Of a DNA stretch of 64,000 nt, positions 11,947-24,022 are shown in pieces. The number at the start of each line of letters is the position of its first letter. Within the stretch, counting starts at the first letter, position 1. A model generated the notes under the pieces. It was not told where the DNA came from and did not search any database. It worked only from the letters and a program-made list of their open reading frames with translations. Source of the DNA: Hirsutella rhossiliensis (Eukaryota; Ascomycota; Sordariomycetes; Hypocreales; Ophiocordycipitaceae); assembly GCF_020360975.1 (NCBI RefSeq), contig NW_025408669.1, forward strand, positions 186,001 to 250,000, in the 5' to 3' direction. Made by a program: the position numbers and the translations under genes.

Positions 11947-12420
11947 TATCGCGAAGCGTAGCTTAATTTTATAGTTCTTAGAGATATCCCTTAATAAGAG
12001 GGACTAAGGAAGCTAAAAACACCCGGTATAAAAGAAGGAAGAAGGAGCTAAAAAGAGGTATAGAAAGGAGGGTAGGGGTATAAGGGGAAGTAGAAGTAGC
12101 GATAGCTTCCTATAGAGGTAGCGAGAGATAAGATAAATATACCGGCAACGGCTAAAAAACTAGTAAAAAGCTTAGTAGTTAAAAGGATATAAGTAGCTTC
12201 TTTAAGTAAGATCTTCTTTATTAATTAAGATGCTAGACGGGTATAAAGAAGGGCGTTAAATAAAGGAAAGAAGGAGAATTAAGGCAATATAATAATTACT
12301 CCCCTACCTTTATTACTACCCCCGTAAGAATTAAATCTCTTTGCCCTACCTATCTAACCCCTTACTTTTAATTTTACCTTCGTATATTTTTATATACTTC
12401 TTATATCTCTCTTTGCGAGA
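11947..12420 (+). repeat. Family D LTR-like sequence (RIP-mutated copy)
   Basis: It starts TATCGCGAAGCG and ends TTTGCGAGA. The start and the last roughly 300 bp match 41,247-41,557, which lacks about 160 bp in the middle. It interrupts repeat E. What follows (12,421 onward) looks like element interior, so this could be a 5' LTR. There is no matching target duplication at 12,421. Confidence 0.55.
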
Positions 12421-13938
12421 GTTATAAGCCTAGGAGGAATAGAATTCTTATACCTTCTAGCTACTATAAAAGGCACCTTTCTTATATCCTTTATAGCTTC
12501 CTTTTACCCCTCTTACTAGAAAAGCCGATTTTTAACCGACTTTTCTACCCCCTCTCTCTTTATAACGATATCGAAAACCGACTCCTTTACCGTCTATATA
12601 GTCTATAGGACGATTCTTATAAAGCCTTAAGATTAAGATAAATAGGTAAAGGAGCTACGGGCTCGTATAGATAGAACTATCTATAATTTAGTCTTCTTTA
12701 ATAAGTAGGACCCTCTTAAGCCCCCTCTTCGTCTAAGGGCAACGGAATTTATAGAGGGAGCTTCCCTCTTTTTTAAGCTAACCTCTATATAATAAAGAGC
12801 TTTTTCTACTACCTTAGGTAACTATAAGAGTTATTAAAAGGAATACCTTTATAAAATAAAGCTACTAACTACTATATATATAGCGATAATAGAATCCGTT
12901 AGTATCGTAAAGCTAATCTCTCTTTAAGAAGAAGAGACTCCTAGGTAGTAGCTTTTAAAGCTTAAGACCTTAATAGCTCCCTTAAAGGGCTATATAACTA
13001 ACTATATTAAGAAGACCTATACGGTATACCTAGGAGCCTTTTTAACTAAGAACCTACTAGCTTCTTCGTAGCTAGCTAAGTAGGAAGAAATCCTCGAGGA
13101 CGCTAACTAATACTTCCTAATAAAAGCTCTTTCTAGCTAGTAGCTATAAGATATATCTTTACTAATAAAGCCTATTAGTAACGGTTACTCGACTATCTTT
13201 TAAGAGGCTAGCTAGGAACTAAATAAAGAGGCTACTAAAGTATAATAGTTAGTAGTTTTATTCCTTCGTAGCTAGCACTTAACCTAGACGGCTCGACCTA
13301 CTGCCCTTATAGCTACTATAGCCCTTATTGCTACGGCCCCCGCTGCTACTACTGCTGCTACGGCTATTGCTCCTTCGGCTCCTCCTCCCTCGAGAGCTAT
13401 AACCCCGTCTTTAACGGCTGCCCTAGTCCCGGCCCTAGCTCTGCCTTTTACTCTAGGCCCGGTCCCGTCTATTAGACCGGCCCGACTAGTCCCTTAATAG
13501 ACTTTTTAGTCTATTAGTAGAAAAATTAAGGAACTAGTTAAAATCGAACCTTATTAATATTAGTAATAAGGAGTAAAAAGGGGGGGTTTTTGAGTAAACC
13601 TTTTAAACTAAGATAAGGATTCCTCGAAGAAACAATATATAAGGAGGAATTAACCTACCTACTAAGTATATAAAAAGCCCTATTAGCTAGAAGACTACTA
13701 ATAGGTCTTCGAGGAAAACTAACCTAAAGGAGTTAACCCTTTAAAGAGGCTATAAGAAATAGTATAATAGTCTCTTAAGGATGACCCCTTATTATAGAAG
13801 AAGATAGACGAGATTTAGGTTACTAAGAAATAGTAACTAATAACGCCGCTGCCCTTATTCGAGCTATAGATTTAAGGAAAAATAGTTAGTATAGTAAATC
13901 TAATATTTATCTTCCCTATAGATTAGTAAGACTACCTG
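12421..13938 (+). pseudogene. Unidentified coding relic with Ala/Pro-rich segment
   Basis: A plus-strand frame with low stop density runs from about 12,850 to the LINE insertion at 13,938. At 13,290-13,500 it encodes an Ala/Thr/Pro-rich linker with short motifs such as ATAPAATTAATAIAPSAPPP. A charged tail reads KDDPLLQKKIDEIQ at about 13,770-13,815. GC content is higher here than around it, because GCT/GCC/CCC codons lack CA/TG targets. Position after a D LTR-like sequence suggests a gag or ORF1-type protein. I see no catalytic or zinc-binding motif, so no function is assigned. At least one frame change is likely between 13,500 and 13,600. Confidence 0.4.
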
Positions 13939-14953
13939 TTTTTTTTTTTTTATTATTACTCGTATATAGCCTCTAGGGCTATAGCGAGGCTAGTAGGGGC
14001 CTAGGCCCCTATTAGTAGTCTTAGCTAGCTATAGATCCCGGGGGCTTATAACTAATTAGGGAAAGGGTAGCTATAAAGGCAATAATAAAGGAAAGGTTAG
14101 TCTAGTTCCTCCCGCGCGGTGATTTTCCCCCTTATAGGCCCTAGGGCCCCTAGGTTACTCCTTTTCGAGCTACTTAGCTATCCCTATCTTTATTTTAGCT
14201 AAGAAGGTTAAAAGAGCTTCCCTTCCTTCCTTAGAGCTATAGAGAATAGGTAGGCTAAGGGCCCCCTTCCGTCTCTTAAAGGTCCGGTAGAGGACCTCTC
14301 TTTCCCTCTTATAGTTCGGGCACCTTAGGATAAGGTGCCTAGCCGTATACCTTCCTTAGCCGTAGCGGCAGTCGTCTCGGTCTACCTTATTAGTCCTTTT
14401 TAGGAAGGAAAATAAGAAGCCGGCCCCGAAGAGGAGCTAGTAGAAGGCTAAGAGGGTCAGCCTATAAGACTACCCGTTAAGACCCTCCTACTATCCCCTA
14501 TAAAAATTAGCTATCCTTAACTCTAGTACTTCCCTTAATATCTATAATATACTCTTATAATTCTAGTCCTTTAAGAAAGTATAAAGGGAATATCTTATTA
14601 CCGGGGAATAAACTATATAGATAGAGGGATATAGAAGAGTGAATTTCACGATAAAATTACTTAATAGGTCTATATAAATTCTTTAACGAAAAAGGGTAGC
14701 TTTTTACCTTTAATTTTTAACGAGCTTAATTTCCTTCCGCTTTCTTTAAAAGGAAGTAATCTTCTAAGATATAACGTTTAAGCCTATAAGGCTAGTCTAG
14801 AAGAATTAGAAGATTAAGCTTAATAAGGAAAAATGCGGTTAATTTATTCTCGAATTCTACCTTATTTATAGGAAGGAACTACTTAAGAAGTTAGCTTTCC
14901 CTACTAAGAGGAATAGGTCTACTATAAAGGACCCTCTTTTAATAGCTTAATTT
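13939..14953 (-). mobile_element. LINE 3' end: ORF2 C-terminus, 3' UTR and A-tail
   Basis: On the minus strand, 14,317-14,385 encodes a segment reading CRYGQGRYTARHLILRCPNY once stops are read as Gln. This is the C-terminal CXC-X7-H-X4-C zinc-binding block that ends ORF2 of Tad/I-type LINEs. It is preceded (14,390-14,500) by a basic, Leu/Phe-rich stretch, and followed by about 330 bp of 3' UTR and a run of 13 T on the plus strand (13,939-13,951), the A-tail. Reverse transcriptase and RNase H parts are absent because a minus-strand G1 element abuts at 14,954. The LINE sits in the family-D interior. Confidence 0.75.
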
Positions 14954-15321
14954 AATAGGGATAAGGGTATATACTTAAAGCACGCGTAATATATAGCTAA
15001 GGATTAATAGAGTAATTAACTATATAATTATCTAATTATCGGTCTTATATATAGCTCTAAGGGCCTTAGGTTATAAATATAAGTCTTAGAGATTTCTTTA
15101 CTCTATACCTCTTTATCTTTATTAGAGTCGCGTAACTAGCGGTCTTTACTTTAAAAAGGGAAAATAAAAAATTCGAATTAACTATAATTAAGGATGCTTA
15201 ATTAGATAATTAAGGTCTTTATAACGCCGTTAAGTATACTTAAAAGTAAGTTAAAAGGGGAGTGCTAGGGGTCTTATCCCTTTAATAGGCTAATATCTAT
15301 AGGGGTGCGATCTTACTTATT
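14954..15321 (-). repeat. G1 3' LTR (copy 2)
   Basis: The 368-bp reverse complement of the other G1 LTRs. It is less mutated than copy 1 (keeps GCACCCC and ACGCGTGC where others have RIP changes). Confidence 0.85.
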
Positions 15322-15334
15322 AAACTCCTTCTTA

Positions 15335-17870
15335 GCGACTTTCCGACCTAAGATATTAATAGAAAGGGCGCGATAATAATAGGTAAGGCTCTCTTTTTAA
15401 GTACGTAAGCTAGTAAATAGACTATCGATAGAACTTTTCTCCTTTACTATAATCCTTTCCCTTTATATTATTTATTCCTCCCTTTACCTATAAGCTACTT
15501 ATTTAGCTCTTTCCTATCTTTACTTATATACTTCCTTTTTTAGATAATTATCTACTACCCCTTATATACGCTCTTAAGATTTCGCGCTTATTATTCTTAG
15601 GGGCGTTAGGGAAATAAAGTAGTTAGTATCTTTACTAGTCTATAGCTTTAGGTATAGCTAGATTAAATAAGCTATAAAGTCTTATAAACTAGTTATTATT
15701 ATATCGCTAGTAGTCCTATATAAATATATAGAATTATAGTTATTAATATCTTAGTAGTAGTTTTAATATATTCCTAGGTTTTTAACTCCTTTAACCTAGG
15801 AGGGTTTAAAGCTAGGTATAAACTTTATAAGGACTATAGCTAGAGAGGCTATTACTATACTTTATTTCTAGGAAGTAATAGGGCGCGCTATAAGCGTTAT
15901 TAAAGTCTTTAGCTTTAAGGTAATTAACCGAGCGCCTAGTAATTTCGGAGTCTTAGGGTAAGTTAGTAGCTATAGTATCTACCTTTCTTTCCTACTAGCT
16001 TCTTATTAAGCTATTAGTAAGGGTATAGTTATAAGTCTTTCGCTCCTTTATACGTTTAAAGGGGTCGTTAGTAGTAGGTAAGGAGTAGGCCTAATTAGCT
16101 ATATACTTAAGGGGGAAAATAAAGGCATTGTTTTTATATAGATAAAAGAACTAGTAAGGGCGCTTAGCTCTTTTTTTTATAGATTTTAAGGTAGGGATCC
16201 TATCTTAAGGTTACTTAAGGAAAGGCTACTTAGTTTAGATAAGGAGCTTAATTTAGTTAACGCTTAAGGTAATAAAGGTCTATGCTTATTCTTAATTCCT
16301 ATTAGCGCGATTAGATAGTTAGGGGTCTTTTTAAGGAGGAGTTTTATAAAAAAAAACCGCGTATAGCTTAAGCGATCGGGTTAAGTTACTCTATAAGGGT
16401 AGCTAGTATAGTTAGCTCTTTTCTTACTCTCCTTAATATATAAGCTAGTTCTATATCTCTTTAAAGCGGTAGTTTCTATCCGCTAAGCCTATCTTAAAAG
16501 TTAACTACCTTTAGGACTTCTTAAAGGTCTTATTCTTCTTAATCTCCTAGAATAATATAGTTATATTAGTAAATCCGTTTATACCTAAGAATCCTTATAA
16601 GAAAGACTCCGCCGAAAGTTATTAAACCTTAATTAAATAGTATCCTTTATAGTTATCTAGCCCTACTATTAAACTACTAGGAAACTCCGCTACCCTATAA
16701 TATCGCTTATATATAATTAAGCTTATTTACCGCGATAGCTTAGATTCTATATATTAGCCTATCGATATAGCCTTTTATACTTATCCTTTTATCTAGCTTA
16801 AAGAAATACTAGTCTTAGTATAAGATTTTATTTATCTATAGGGCTTCTTATATTACCCTATACCTTTACTTTAGAACTACTTTAACTTTTAAGTATCGCT
16901 ACTTAATTATCTTAAGGTATAGCTTAACTATACCTTTAACCTAGTATTAGATTATTATTAAGGCTAAGTAGCTATATTCCTACCCTTCCTACTAAGTAGT
17001 ATAAGGGACTAGCGTATAGGTAAAGTTATAAGGAACTTAAAAGATATAAAGAAACTACCGCTATACTTATAAGAACGTATAAAGTCTAGTATACTATCCC
17101 TCTTTCTAAGTATTAAAAATAACTAAGTTTCCTTCCTTATAGTCTTAAAGGAACGCTCCTTAATAAAGTCCCCTTTTATTTAGTCTTATTAAAAAGTTAA
17201 TAACTTTAGTTATATACCTTTATTTATATATAAAGTAAGGTTAAAGGTAAGAGCGGTAAACTTAATTAAATACTCCTTATCGTTTAGGTATTTATAGTAC
17301 TTTATATATCTATCTTTTATATCTTTAATAGGTTTCCCTTAATAGTTAGTATAAACTAATAGTTGGTAAGGTAAGGGGTATACTATATTCTTAATACCTC
17401 TTATTAAGATCTTAATTATCGCGCTAAGGCTAAAGCTTATAGCCTATTATTTATTAATAGCTTTATAAAGAAAGTTATATATATTAATAATATACTCTTT
17501 TTAACGGGCCTTATTCTTAGTAAATCCGTTTATCTTTTTAACGCCCTTATATATTATCTAAGCGTCTTTAAGGGTAATATCTTACTATTTAATAGGGCCC
17601 GTTAGTATTAAGTGCTAACGATCTCTATAAATATACTAAGGGGGTTACTTTTACCTATAAACGTCTTATTAGTCTTAGTCTACGAACTTTTCTTTATCTT
17701 TAGCGTAGAAGCGCCCTTTACTACCTTTTACTTTAACTTCGCTATAGTAAGTAGGTAAAATAAAGCTCTTACTCTTAAATAGTAGTACGCTAAAGAAGAT
17801 AGCGGTATTCTTAGGGAGGTTTATAGCTAGGCCTAGGATATTATTTAGGTTCGCTACTATATCTTAGGAA
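15335..17870 (-). pseudogene. Extra 3' ORF of G1 (copy 2), unidentified
   Basis: Minus-strand counterpart of 480-3,015, same frame and length, interrupted only by TAA/TAG. It confirms that this ORF follows integrase in independent copies. Function unknown; see copy 1. Confidence 0.5.
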
Positions 17871-18349
17871 AGGGTAGAGTAAGCGAAAGAGAGGAAGAAG
17901 ATAAGATTAAATAGTTAGGGTAAGTAGTTCTAAGTTATAAAGCTAAGAGGCTAAGAGGGTATTATATATATATATAAGAGTTATATTAATAGAGGGGATC
18001 GTTATAAGTAGGGAAGTATATAGAGTATATATATATATATATATATAGAAGGAAGAAGAAGGAAGGAAGAAAGATAGTATAGCGAGAGGAATAAATAGTT
18101 ATTAAAGCGCGCGGTTATTAGTTACTTTAGCTAGCCTTTATAGTAGTAAGGTCTTAAGCTTATTTAAGGGTTACGCTTAAATAGCTTCTTTTACTAGTTA
18201 TTAATTAAGGAGCTATTTAATTTCCGCTCTTTTCTTCTCCTCTTTACTCTTTTTATTCCTCTTCTTCCTCTTTTATCTTCTATCTTCTTTATTTCTCTAG
18301 ACCGCTACCTCCTATCTTCTCCTTTTACGACTACCTCTTCTTCTTTATT

Positions 18350-21300
18350 ATATCGTATAAGACCGCTAAACTTAAAACTAAAAAGCTACTAGATATCGTT
18401 AACCTCTTTTTAACTACTCTTCTATAACCTTCCTTTATTTCTACTACTTTTCTTACTTAGAATTATCGTACTAAGGTCTTTCCTCTTTATATAAAGTACT
18501 TTTAAGTAATAACTATCTAACTTATTTAATCTCGCTTAGCTTATTCTAACTATCTTCTTTTATAGATCTATAGTTACTTTAAGACCTAGGTCTATAGTAG
18601 AAATAATATTAGTTACTAAGGGTTTTTAATTTATATAGAAATTGCCTTTTAGTTATAAGTTTTATTAAAAGCTCTTAATATTATTAGGATTAAAGCGCGT
18701 AGTTACTCTTCTTTCTCTTACTTTCTTAAGAGTACGCTAGGTTAGTATAATTAAATTATCTTCTATACCCTTTATTATAAACGTTAGCTAGTAACCTATA
18801 TCCCTATAAAAATCGCTTATCTACGCGGATATTTCTTTTCTTAGCTTAGTTTAAGGTAGTAAGAATACTCTTAAGTAATCTTAATTACTTTATATAGAAC
18901 TTATAATCCTTGCTTTTATTAAGGGTATATTTAAACTTATTAAATAACTATAACTTCCGCCTATAAGTATATTATATCTCCTTTTTATAAGTATATCTCT
19001 CTTTTAGGTACTACTAGCGGCTCTTACGCTAACTATATCTAGGATTCGACTAAGGCGCCTATTTATAAATAGTAAGACTTCCCTAGATACTATAGGGCTA
19101 CTTACGACCTTAATAGATTCGCTAACTATATATATAGTTATAATTTCTATACTAACCTTAAGACTAATAAATTTTATAATAAGTATATTAGTAACGAGAC
19201 CGCCTCTTATTTTCTTTATAATATCCTTAATCCTTTTAGTCCTACTAAGGATTTAAAAGAAAGGGAGGAAATTAACCTTATAGCTATTTTACCTAGAAAG
19301 AGATTATATAGGTTTAACGAGCTCTCTTTTAAGTAATAATTAAATAGTCTTTAAGTTCGCTTTATAGTAGTCTAGAATAGGTTTACCGGGAGTAAGTAGC
19401 CTCGTTTTATCGCTATCTTTAGCGGTAAAAGTTTTTCTCTTAAGGTTATACGTATTTAATCTAGTAAGTCGAAAATATATTAAAATTTATCTTATAAGCG
19501 TATTTATTTTCGCTGCTATAGGTCTCCCCCTTTATAATAAAAAATAAACGTCCTTATCTATAAAGTAAAAAATCCTATTCTTAAAGGAGGTAGGTAGTAA
19601 GAATATTTATTTTCTTACTTTATTATTCAATTATATCTCTATTTATCTTCTTTAAGGTAATGAAGGGTAGGTTATTATTAAGGAAGGGTAGGAAATATTA
19701 TCTTAATCTACTTAGGGAGCTTTAAGTAGATAATTTAAAACGATAAGGTAGTAAGTAAGGCGCTTATAAATATCTTAGCTACTATAGTCGTCCTTTAATT
19801 AGATAGTTAAATAGTACCCTAGTTACTAGTTAGGTTTTAGCGTGCTTCTTTTAACTATTATAGATTTTTATCTTTACTACCTTTTCCTTCCTAGCTCCTT
19901 TTTACCTCCTTCTTTTCTTATTAAATTAGTATCTTTAGGGCTCCTATATAGAGATCCTTTTTTACTTTACTAAGTTATAGTAGCTAAACCTTAATCGTAT
20001 ACCTTAGGCCTTTCTTAGGTATTTATAGTTACTCTTTTTCCTTTTCCTAGCTTTAATCCTCCTAAGGTTTATTAAGGAGTCGTTATAACTATAGTACTAT
20101 TTAATTTAAAGCTTCTCTACTTAGTAAGAGTAGTAAATTATCTACTTTATTTATTATTTCTTCCTTCCTCCTCTTATTAAGAGTAATCCTATCCTAAAGT
20201 AACTAGTTATCCTTAGTAAAGTACTACTAACTTTCTTTATCTTTTTTAAACTTCTTTAAATACTCTCTTAAGATTATCTTATTAAGTACGATTCTATCTA
20301 AAGTTTTAATCTTATACGCCCTAGACTACTCTAAGTATAATACTACTTAAAAGGGACCGTTCTAACTTATCTAATACTTAGCTTACCTCCTTAGATTATT
20401 TAATCGTCTTATATTAAATAATAAGATAAGGTCTCTATATTATAGGCTTTCTTTCCTTATTATATATTTATTAGCTTTATCTATCCTTTCTATTAATTAA
20501 TTCCGATATCTTATTACTCTTTTCTTAGCTTCTTTTATATCTTTTTCTTTTCTTTTTAAAACTTATACTTATATTTTAAATAATTCTTCTCTTATCTTTA
20601 CTTTATCTTAGTTAATTAGTCGCTAAGTTAGTTATTTTACCTTAAGAGGTAGTACTAGTTCTTATCTATATAGTAGGTAGAAAGCTAATATTCTATAAGA
20701 CTCTTTAACTACTATTTAGTTTATAAGGATTACTTAGTTAAGGTATTTAATCTACTTACCCTTTTTCTCTACTATTTTTATAAGTACTATTATTAACCTT
20801 TAGTACCTTTATTTTACTACTACGTTCGCCTTTAAATTATATACTAAAGTTTAGATAACTTTAATGCCTATATCCTTTAAGATATACTTAAAGTCTTTCT
20901 TTATTTTAGGCCCTTTATTAATTATAGTATATAGTATTACGCTATACCTATAAATAATAAAGAGTATAAATTTAGTTATAGCTCCTATAGTAATTTCTTT
21001 AACTAAGGTTACTTCTACCTATTTAATAAGGTTGTCTTATACTTCTATAAAGTATAAATACCTATAATTAGATAGTATATATTAGCTATTAAAGTAAATC
21101 TTACTTATAGGGTAGCTAGGCGCGGTCGCGGTTATAACTTCTTAGTATCTCTTAGTTATAAAGTATTAGCATTCTTTATAGGAAGAGATTACGCTATAAA
21201 TATCGTTTTAAAGGCTAGCCTACTAATACCTATTCTTTATAAACGTATATATAACTTATCGTCCTTTATATCTTATTTATATATAGTACTTTATAATAAT

Positions 21301-22348
21301 CCTTTTCCGTTCTTTTAAGTCGTCTATAACTAGTATAGGTCCCCTTTCTTCCTTCCTAAGGAGTCGCTAAAGCTTTTGATCTTTAACGTAGAAATTTAGA
21401 CTCTTTAAACGTAGCTTCCTATAGTCTTATTTAAAAAGGCCCTCCGGCCGTTTTAACGTTTAAAGGAAGACCGTAATTATCCTCGATTCCTTTAAGTAGC
21501 CCCCTTATAGCTTAGTTCCTTATACTACGTTTAAGTAGAAGTCTATAAATTCTTTAATATCGCTTTCTATTTCCCTATTTAATATATTAGAAGGTCCTTT
21601 AAGCTTTCTTAAGAGTCTATTAGCTATACTATTCTTTTTACCTTCGTCGTATTATATAGTAAAGTTAAAGAGGAAAATATAGCTTATTTAGTAAGTTACT
21701 ATAGCTTTAAGGACGTCTTTAAAGGCACCTTTTAGTTAATCGACTAAGACCTATACGTTAGTTTCTAAGATAAAATATACGCTATATAGGTATATTCTTA
21801 GTCTCTTAAGCGTACTTAATATAGCCTTATACTCCCTCTTTATTATATTATATTTAGCTTTTACTAGTAACTACGTTTTACTTTTAAACTTTATAAGGCT
21901 CTTCTTTTTATTAACGATTTATATTAAGACTACCCCTTAGCTAAGTAAACTAGCATTATATATTAAAATAATATCTCCTCTTCCTAGGCTAATATTAAGG
22001 GATACTAAAAAGACTAGATTAGTAATAGCTTTCTTAAAAGCAGCTATCGCTTTTACTTATTTATCTCCCTATTTCTAATAGACTTCTTTCTTTAGTAGGT
22101 CTATAAGGGGTTTTACTAAGATAGTAAACTATCTAATTTAAATTTAATAGTATTATACGATACTAAGGAAAGCTTTAATATATATTATATTAAGGTATCT
22201 TATTTATTCCTTAATTTTAATAACTTTAGCTTCTATAGGGCACCTTTTATTTATTCTATAAATATAACTAATAACTTTAGTTACTTACTAATAGAATTTC
22301 GATTTAGCCCTTATAATTATATAACTAAAGAGTTCGACGTTAACTAGG
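18350..22348 (-). pseudogene. G1 pol relic: partial RT, RNase H, integrase
   Basis: The order on the minus strand is: the end of reverse transcriptase (22,348-22,000), RNase H (about 21,990-21,600), integrase zinc-binding and catalytic regions (about 21,300-20,200), then a basic integrase tail (to 18,300). Assignments rest on collinearity with 34,200-34,582 and 42,741-44,530, where the motifs are described. Many in-frame TAA/TAG codons make it inactive. Confidence 0.7.
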
Positions 22349-23453
22349 GATTAAAATACCTTTTAGTCTTACTTAAGTACTTCTTTAATTCCTTAAAAAG
22401 GTTACTTATTACCGAACTAAGCGCTAAACTTAAGCGACTTATTACTTTTATTAAAAAGAAATATAATCCTATCGATTTATTAGGCTTTATTCTCTATCTT
22501 AGTATTAATATCCTCTTAGTTAATATCCTCTTTAATAAGAGCGTCCTTATTAAGGATTATATCGCCCTATAATACTAGTAAGTAAAGTATTTCTTTAACT
22601 TAGTTTAAATATTAGCTAAGTAGAAAACTAGATTATTTTTAATTAATATAAAGATTAATTTATTTCCTATAGTTACTACTTAGTACTTACTACTTACTTT
22701 TAATTTTATAAGCGTCTTTAGTAATTATAATAGCTTTTTCTTCTTTACTTATATTTATCTAGGTTATAAAGAACTAGACTTTCTTTCTTAATCGTATAAT
22801 AGCTTAATATATTATATTCTTAGCCTTTTTAAAGACTTTCTTATTATTAGTTATCTTAGTAATACGATCGCGCGCTTTCTTTATATTTATATTTATTAAT
22901 AAGGTATCTTTTACCTTCTATTTTTTTAAAAGTATACTAAGTAGACGGCCTATTATAGATTAATATAAAGATTAGTATAAAGTAAATAGGAGTATTTAGG
23001 AACTCTTACTATATCGCCGTTACTCTTAATTATCTATAAAGAAGAGAGCTAAGAAATATAAAAATATCTAAAATTATTAGCTAGAATATTATATAAAATA
23101 AAGAGAGATATTACTTACCGTTTAATATATAGTATTAACTTAGGTGTTAAAAGTAAAATAAAAATTCCTAACGCTAAATAAAGACTAAATCTTTACTTTA
23201 TATAGACTTACGTTTTACTAGAAATCGATTAGGTTAGTAGATCTTCGTAACTAAATAACCGTATTTTAATTAGCTAAGAAGCTTATTACTACTAGCTTAT
23301 ATTATTATAACCTTTCTTTTTTTTCTCCCCCCCTAATAAATATATACTAGCCTATAACCGCTAAGCCTTTAAGGTTAATATACTATCTATATATAAATAG
23401 CTTTATATTAATATACTAATTATTTATAGTAATCTTACTTTTAATCTTATAGT
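22349..23453. other. Unassigned RIP-mutated sequence
   Basis: Unrelated to G1. A plus-strand frame (about 22,400-23,400) has mostly RIP-explicable stops and is Leu/Phe/Lys-rich (for example FIKKKYNPIDLLGFI near 22,440-22,490). No family is recognised and no motif is visible. It may include the upstream region of the H3-like gene. Confidence 0.35.
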
Positions 23454-24022
23454 ATGCGGCTAGTTTTTTAGCTAGCTAACTAGCGGAAAGACTCTCCTTA
23501 GCTAGAATATAAATACTAGCGGAAAAACTAGCGGTAAAGGTAAAGGGAAATCGGTTAAGCTAGTAAGTATTATTAAGCGTAAATAAAGATTTAAGCTAGG
23601 TAGTAAGTCTTTATTTATCTTTTCTTACTTAAACGTAATAAGATTTAAGTATATTTCTTTTTTAGATTATCTACTAATTTTAATAATAGCTATTACTTTA
23701 CGCGAACTTCGAAAATTCTAGTAAATTCCCGATTTACTTATCCCTTATACCTCGTTCGCCTACCTTATTCGAGAAGTTATATAAGATATTACTCCTAGCC
23801 TTTATATCTAAAAGGTAGTATTAGTAGCTATCTAGGATTTAGTAGAGAGTATACTAGCTACTATATTCTAAGGTAAGTTAATATAATTATTATACTAATT
23901 ATTATACTAACTAGCGACTATAAATAGTAATAAGATAGCTAGCTATCGCGGCTAGAAGAGTTATAATTTAGTAAAAAGATATTACTACTCTTAAGGATAT
24001 TATTAGTATCCTTAGGAAATAA
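23454..24022 (+). pseudogene. RIP-damaged histone H3-like gene (three exons)
   Basis: Three exons joined at consensus introns encode a histone H3 fold. Exon 1 ends at 23,602 with basic, Ser/Gly/Lys-rich tail sequence and RFKLG. Intron 1 (23,603-23,689) starts GTAAGT, has CTAAT near 23,673 and ends AATAG. Exon 2 (23,690-23,872) then continues TITLRELRKF, as in H3 RYKPGTxALREIRRY. DLLIPYTSFAYLIREV and an alpha-2-like ESILATIF segment follow. Intron 2 (23,873-23,927) starts GTAAGT, has CTAAC at 23,907-23,911 and ends ATAG. Exon 3 encodes LAIAARRVII..KDI and stops at 24,020-24,022; it aligns without gaps to H3 CAIHAKRVTI..KDI. Frame is preserved across both junctions, but 10 or more codons are stops of CAG/CAA/TGG type. 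The tail-side ATG at 23,454 is one base out of frame. Divergence from canonical H3 is high, so it could be a centromeric H3 variant or a transposon-borne H3 paralogue. Confidence 0.75.

Larger units (their letters stand above)
14954..22348 (-). mobile_element. Ty3/gypsy family G1, copy 2 (minus strand, 5'-truncated)
   Basis: On the minus strand it runs from inside reverse transcriptase (22,348) through RNase H and integrase (about 21,950-18,350), the TA microsatellite, the extra ORF and the 3' LTR (15,321-14,954). It is collinear with the 29-63 kb copy minus that copy's insertions, and preserves the empty sites at 21,982-21,987 (CCTAGG) and 16,581-16,585 (ATACC). Homology stops abruptly at about 22,348, so gag, protease, half of RT and the 5' LTR are missing. 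Confidence 0.85.
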
